From Gemella haemolysans (GTDB taxonomy: Bacteria; Bacillota; Bacilli; Staphylococcales; Gemellaceae), in contig NZ_JAQMFS010000091.1 of NCBI RefSeq assembly GCF_028308085.1, positions 1 through 64,000 of the forward strand: 64,000 bases of DNA, in the 5' to 3' direction. Numbering within the stretch: the first letter of the stretch is position 1; every line of letters begins with the position of its first letter. The position numbers and the translations under genes were made by a program. A model generated the notes under the pieces. That model worked only from the letters and a program-made list of their open reading frames with translations. It did no database searches and had not been told where the DNA came from. Shown here in pieces: positions 61,793 to 64,000 of this stretch.

Positions 61793-64000
61793 CTATTTAG
61801 CGGCAAGTTCATTTCTGATTTCTTTAGTAACTTCAACTAAAACTTCTAAAGCTTCGATAGTTTCTTTTTCAGCACGTGTTTTTAATCCACAGTCAGGGTT
61901 AATCCAGAATTGTTCTGTAGATAATTTTTGAAGTGGACGTAAGATATTAGTACGTACTTCTTCTTTTGTTGGTACACGAGGAGAGTGGATATCGTAAACT
62001 CCAAGGCCGATACCTAATGGGTAGATTGCAGTCTCGAAAGCAGAGATTAATTCTCCGTGACTTCTACTAGTTTCGATAGAAATTACGTCAGCATCTAATG
62101 CGCGGATAGAATCGATAATTTCATCGAAGTTAGAATAACACATATGTGTGTGGATTTGTGTATCGTCTTGAACTGATGAAGTAGCTAAACGGAATGAGAA
62201 TACTGCTTCTTCAAGATATTTTTCTTTTTTGCTGTCTCTTAGAGGTAATCCTTCACGGATAGCTGGTTCATCAACTTGGATGATTGTAATTCCAGCTTTT
62301 TCTAAAAGTTCAATTTCATTTTTAAGTGCGATAGCAATTTGGTTGAAGATTTCTGCTTTAGAAATATCAGTTCTTTCGAATGACCAGTTTAGAATAGTAA
62401 CTGGTCCAGTTAACATACCTTTAACAGGACGATTAGTTAAGCTTTGTGCATAAGCAGTTTCTTTAACTGTTACAGCTTCAACGTGTTTTACATCTCCGTA
62501 GATGATTGGTGGTTTAACCCCACGAGAACCATATGATTGAACCCAACCGAATTTAGTTGATGCGAATCCAGCGAAACGTTGACCGAAGAATTCAACCATG
62601 TCTGTACGTTCGAATTCACCGTGAACTAATACATCAATATCAAGGTCTTCTTGAATTTTAATCCAACGAGCGATTTCTTCTTCGATGAATTTTTCATAAG
62701 CTTCATTAGATAATTCACCTTTTTTCCATAGTGCACGTTGTAAACGTACTTGTTTAGATTGAGGGAATGATCCGATTGTAGTAGTTGGCAATACTGGTAA
62801 GTTGTATTTTTTGTTTTGAACTTCACGACGAACCTTGTAATCAGATGGACGAGTTGAACGAACATTTTCGCTTGATTCTAATTCAAGGTTTCTAAATTCA
62901 GCATTTTGTAGTTTGTTGAAATCATCAACGTGTTTTTGGTATGCAGCATCTTCTTTACCGTCTAATTTGTTAGCTAGTAAGTTAAGCTCTTCTAATTTTT
63001 GATCAGCAAATGCTAAACCATTTAATAAAGTTTCTTCTAATTCTGTTTCATTTTTAGTTGTAACAGGTACGTGAAGTAATGAACATGAAGGTTGAATTAC
63101 TAATTCAGCAACATTAGCTTTAAGTTCTTCTAATAATGCAGAACTATCTTCGAAATCATTGCTCCATACATTACGTCCGTCAACAACTCCAGCAAATACT
63201 TCTTTATCTTTAAATAGACCAGCTTTTACATTAGCTAAGTTTTCTTCTCTTCCGTGCACGAAGTCTAATCCGAATGCTACAGGTAGATCAGCAAGTTTTT
63301 CAGCTTCTACTAAAGCTTCGAAGTAAGTTTGGAAAATGAATTTAGCATCTACTTCATTGTTGAAGTGGTTGTACACTTTGTGAGCTAATTCTACATAGTT
63401 TTTACCTTCATCAGTAACGAAGATTGGCTCATCTACTTGGATGTAAGAAGCACCAGCTTCAGCTAATTCTTTGAATACTTGAGTATATAATGGTAATAAT
63501 TTATCTACAGCTTTTTCAAATTCACCTTCAGCAAGACCGCTTGATAAAGCTACGTATGTGATTGGTCCTGTGATAACTGGTTTAGCTTTGTCTCCTACGA
63601 TTTCTTTAGCTTCTTTGTATAAGTCTAATAGACGAGTGTTATTTAATTTAGGATTAACATTTTCCCATTCTGGTACGATGTAGTGGTAGTTAGTGTTAAA
63701 CCATTTTTTAAGTGCAGATGCAACATTATCTTTGTTACCACGAGCAATATCGAAGAATAAGTCTACATCAACTTCTCTTCCTTCGAAACGTTGTGGAATA
63801 ACGTTGAATTGAACTGATAAATCTAAAATGTGGTCATATAGTGAGAAATCACCAACAGGGATGAAATCTAAACCAGCATTGAATTGTTTTTCGATATAAA
63901 GACGACGAAGTTTTTCTGCTTCTTCAAATAACTCGTTTTGACGAACTGTACGAGCCCAGTATCCTTCAATTAATTTTTTCCATTCTCTTTTTTCCCCTAA
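61793..64000 (-). CDS. metE: Cobalamin-independent methionine synthase (5' end outside window)
   Basis: 735 residues are visible; the frame is open to the window edge and the first residues ([15 protein letters not shown]) correspond to about residue 15 of MetE, so only a short N-terminus is missing. Catalytic zinc residues are in THMCYSNF (His, Cys) and NPDCGLKTR (Cys). The frame is read-through upstream of the GTG at 63376, which is not a start. It methylates homocysteine using methyl-tetrahydrofolate. Any riboswitch or T-box would lie outside. Confidence 0.96.
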   Translation of the reverse strand, partial: LGEKREWKKLIEGYWARTVRQNELFEEAEKLRRLYIEKQFNAGLDFIPVGDFSLYDHILDLSVQFNVIPQRFEGREVDVDLFFDIARGNKDNVASALKKWFNTNYHYIVPEWENVNPKLNNTRLLDLYKEAKEIVGDKAKPVITGPITYVALSSGLAEGEFEKAVDKLLPLYTQVFKELAEAGASYIQVDEPIFVTDEGKNYVELAHKVYNHFNNEVDAKFIFQTYFEALVEAEKLADLPVAFGLDFVHGREENLANVKAGLFKDKEVFAGVVDGRNVWSNDFEDSSALLEELKANVAELVIQPSCSLLHVPVTTKNETELEETLLNGLAFADQKLEELNLLANKLDGKEDAAYQKHVDDFNKLQNAEFRNLELESSENVRSTRPSDYKVRREVQNKKYNLPVLPTTTIGSFPQSKQVRLQRALWKKGELSNEAYEKFIEEEIARWIKIQEDLDIDVLVHGEFERTDMVEFFGQRFAGFASTKFGWVQSYGSRGVKPPIIYGDVKHVEAVTVKETAYAQSLTNRPVKGMLTGPVTILNWSFERTDISKAEIFNQIAIALKNEIELLEKAGITIIQVDEPAIREGLPLRDSKKEKYLEEAVFSFRLATSSVQDDTQIHTHMCYSNFDEIIDSIRALDADVISIETSRSHGELISAFETAIYPLGIGLGVYDIHSPRVPTKEEVRTNILRPLQKLSTEQFWINPDCGLKTRAEKETIEALEVLVEVTKEIRNELAAK

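Noticed and set aside
1-64000. CRISPR array or phage region
   Set aside because: No regularly spaced direct repeats, cas genes, integrases or phage structural genes are visible; the repeats found are dispersed and in both orientations.
63377-64000. Start of metE at the GTG at 63376
   Set aside because: The same frame continues upstream to the window edge with a good MetE N-terminal sequence, so the gene is longer and cut by the edge.

Overview
The window is AT-rich DNA with strong AGGAGG-type ribosome binding sites, a Gram-positive PolC replicase, a recU-pbp1A pair, GshF, EpuA next to MurA, a mannose-class PTS and a lipoyl-bearing E3 subunit. This fits a low-GC, facultatively anaerobic Firmicute of the Bacilli. 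Gene content and protein flavour point to Gemella or a close relative, but the genus is an inference from memory and not a database match.

Layout. 1-835: 3' part of a 5S rRNA gene, then a tRNA cluster (Asn, Glu, Val, Tyr, Gln, Lys, Glu). 836-4583: a HAD phosphatase-cytidine deaminase fusion (minus) and the bifunctional glutathione synthetase gshF. 4584-8324: a mannose-family PTS operon (IIAB, IIC, IID, ManO) behind a clear promoter. 8504-9016: a broken MFS transporter. 9234-11764: a three-gene flavin electron-transfer operon (FMN-binding lipid-side protein, ApbE flavinyl transferase, ferric-reductase-like membrane oxidoreductase). 12053-15525: a CMP-sugar synthetase-like gene and the recU-pbp1A operon. 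15933-24994: proS, polC, murA, epuA, pta. 25257-30461: a small membrane protein and the tRNA-wobble operon trmR-trhP1-trhP2-udk-greA-mtnN. 30537-33018: small membrane proteins, a flippase-like protein and a PlsY-family acyltransferase. 33308-33499: a very cysteine-rich metallothionein-like protein. 34143-39398: the four-gene PDH/acetoin dehydrogenase complex. 39546-42001: alsS-alsD. 42322-47844: acetyltransferase, psiE, endA-like nuclease, trpS, lplA, ybjQ and a sortase B with a lipobox. 47894-50513: MATE pump with its MarR regulator, and pcp. 50890-59870: ABC exporter, nrdG, YhgE/Pip, two cell-surface glycosylation genes, ylbF family. 59942-64000: the methionine genes yitJ and metE (metE is cut by the window edge).

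How the genes fit together. Sugar enters through the PTS. Pyruvate goes to acetyl-CoA through the lipoylated complex (with LplA supplying lipoate and Pta downstream), or to acetoin through AlsS and AlsD. Envelope genes (pbp1A, murA, surface glycosyltransferases, sortase, YhgE) and translation genes (proS, trpS, trmR/trhP, tRNAs) make up most of the rest.

The most striking feature not explained by genes is a family of about 174-bp interspersed repeats. There are seven recognisable copies in 64 kb, all intergenic and mostly within 2-32 nt of a stop codon, with imperfect terminal inverted repeats and nested hairpins. One copy carries a second long hairpin nested in its loop. Other items worth checking are the metallothionein-like protein, the lipoprotein sortase, the HAD-Cdd fusion, the altered PHP domain of PolC and a hairpin that appears to bridge ribosome site and start codon in trhP2.
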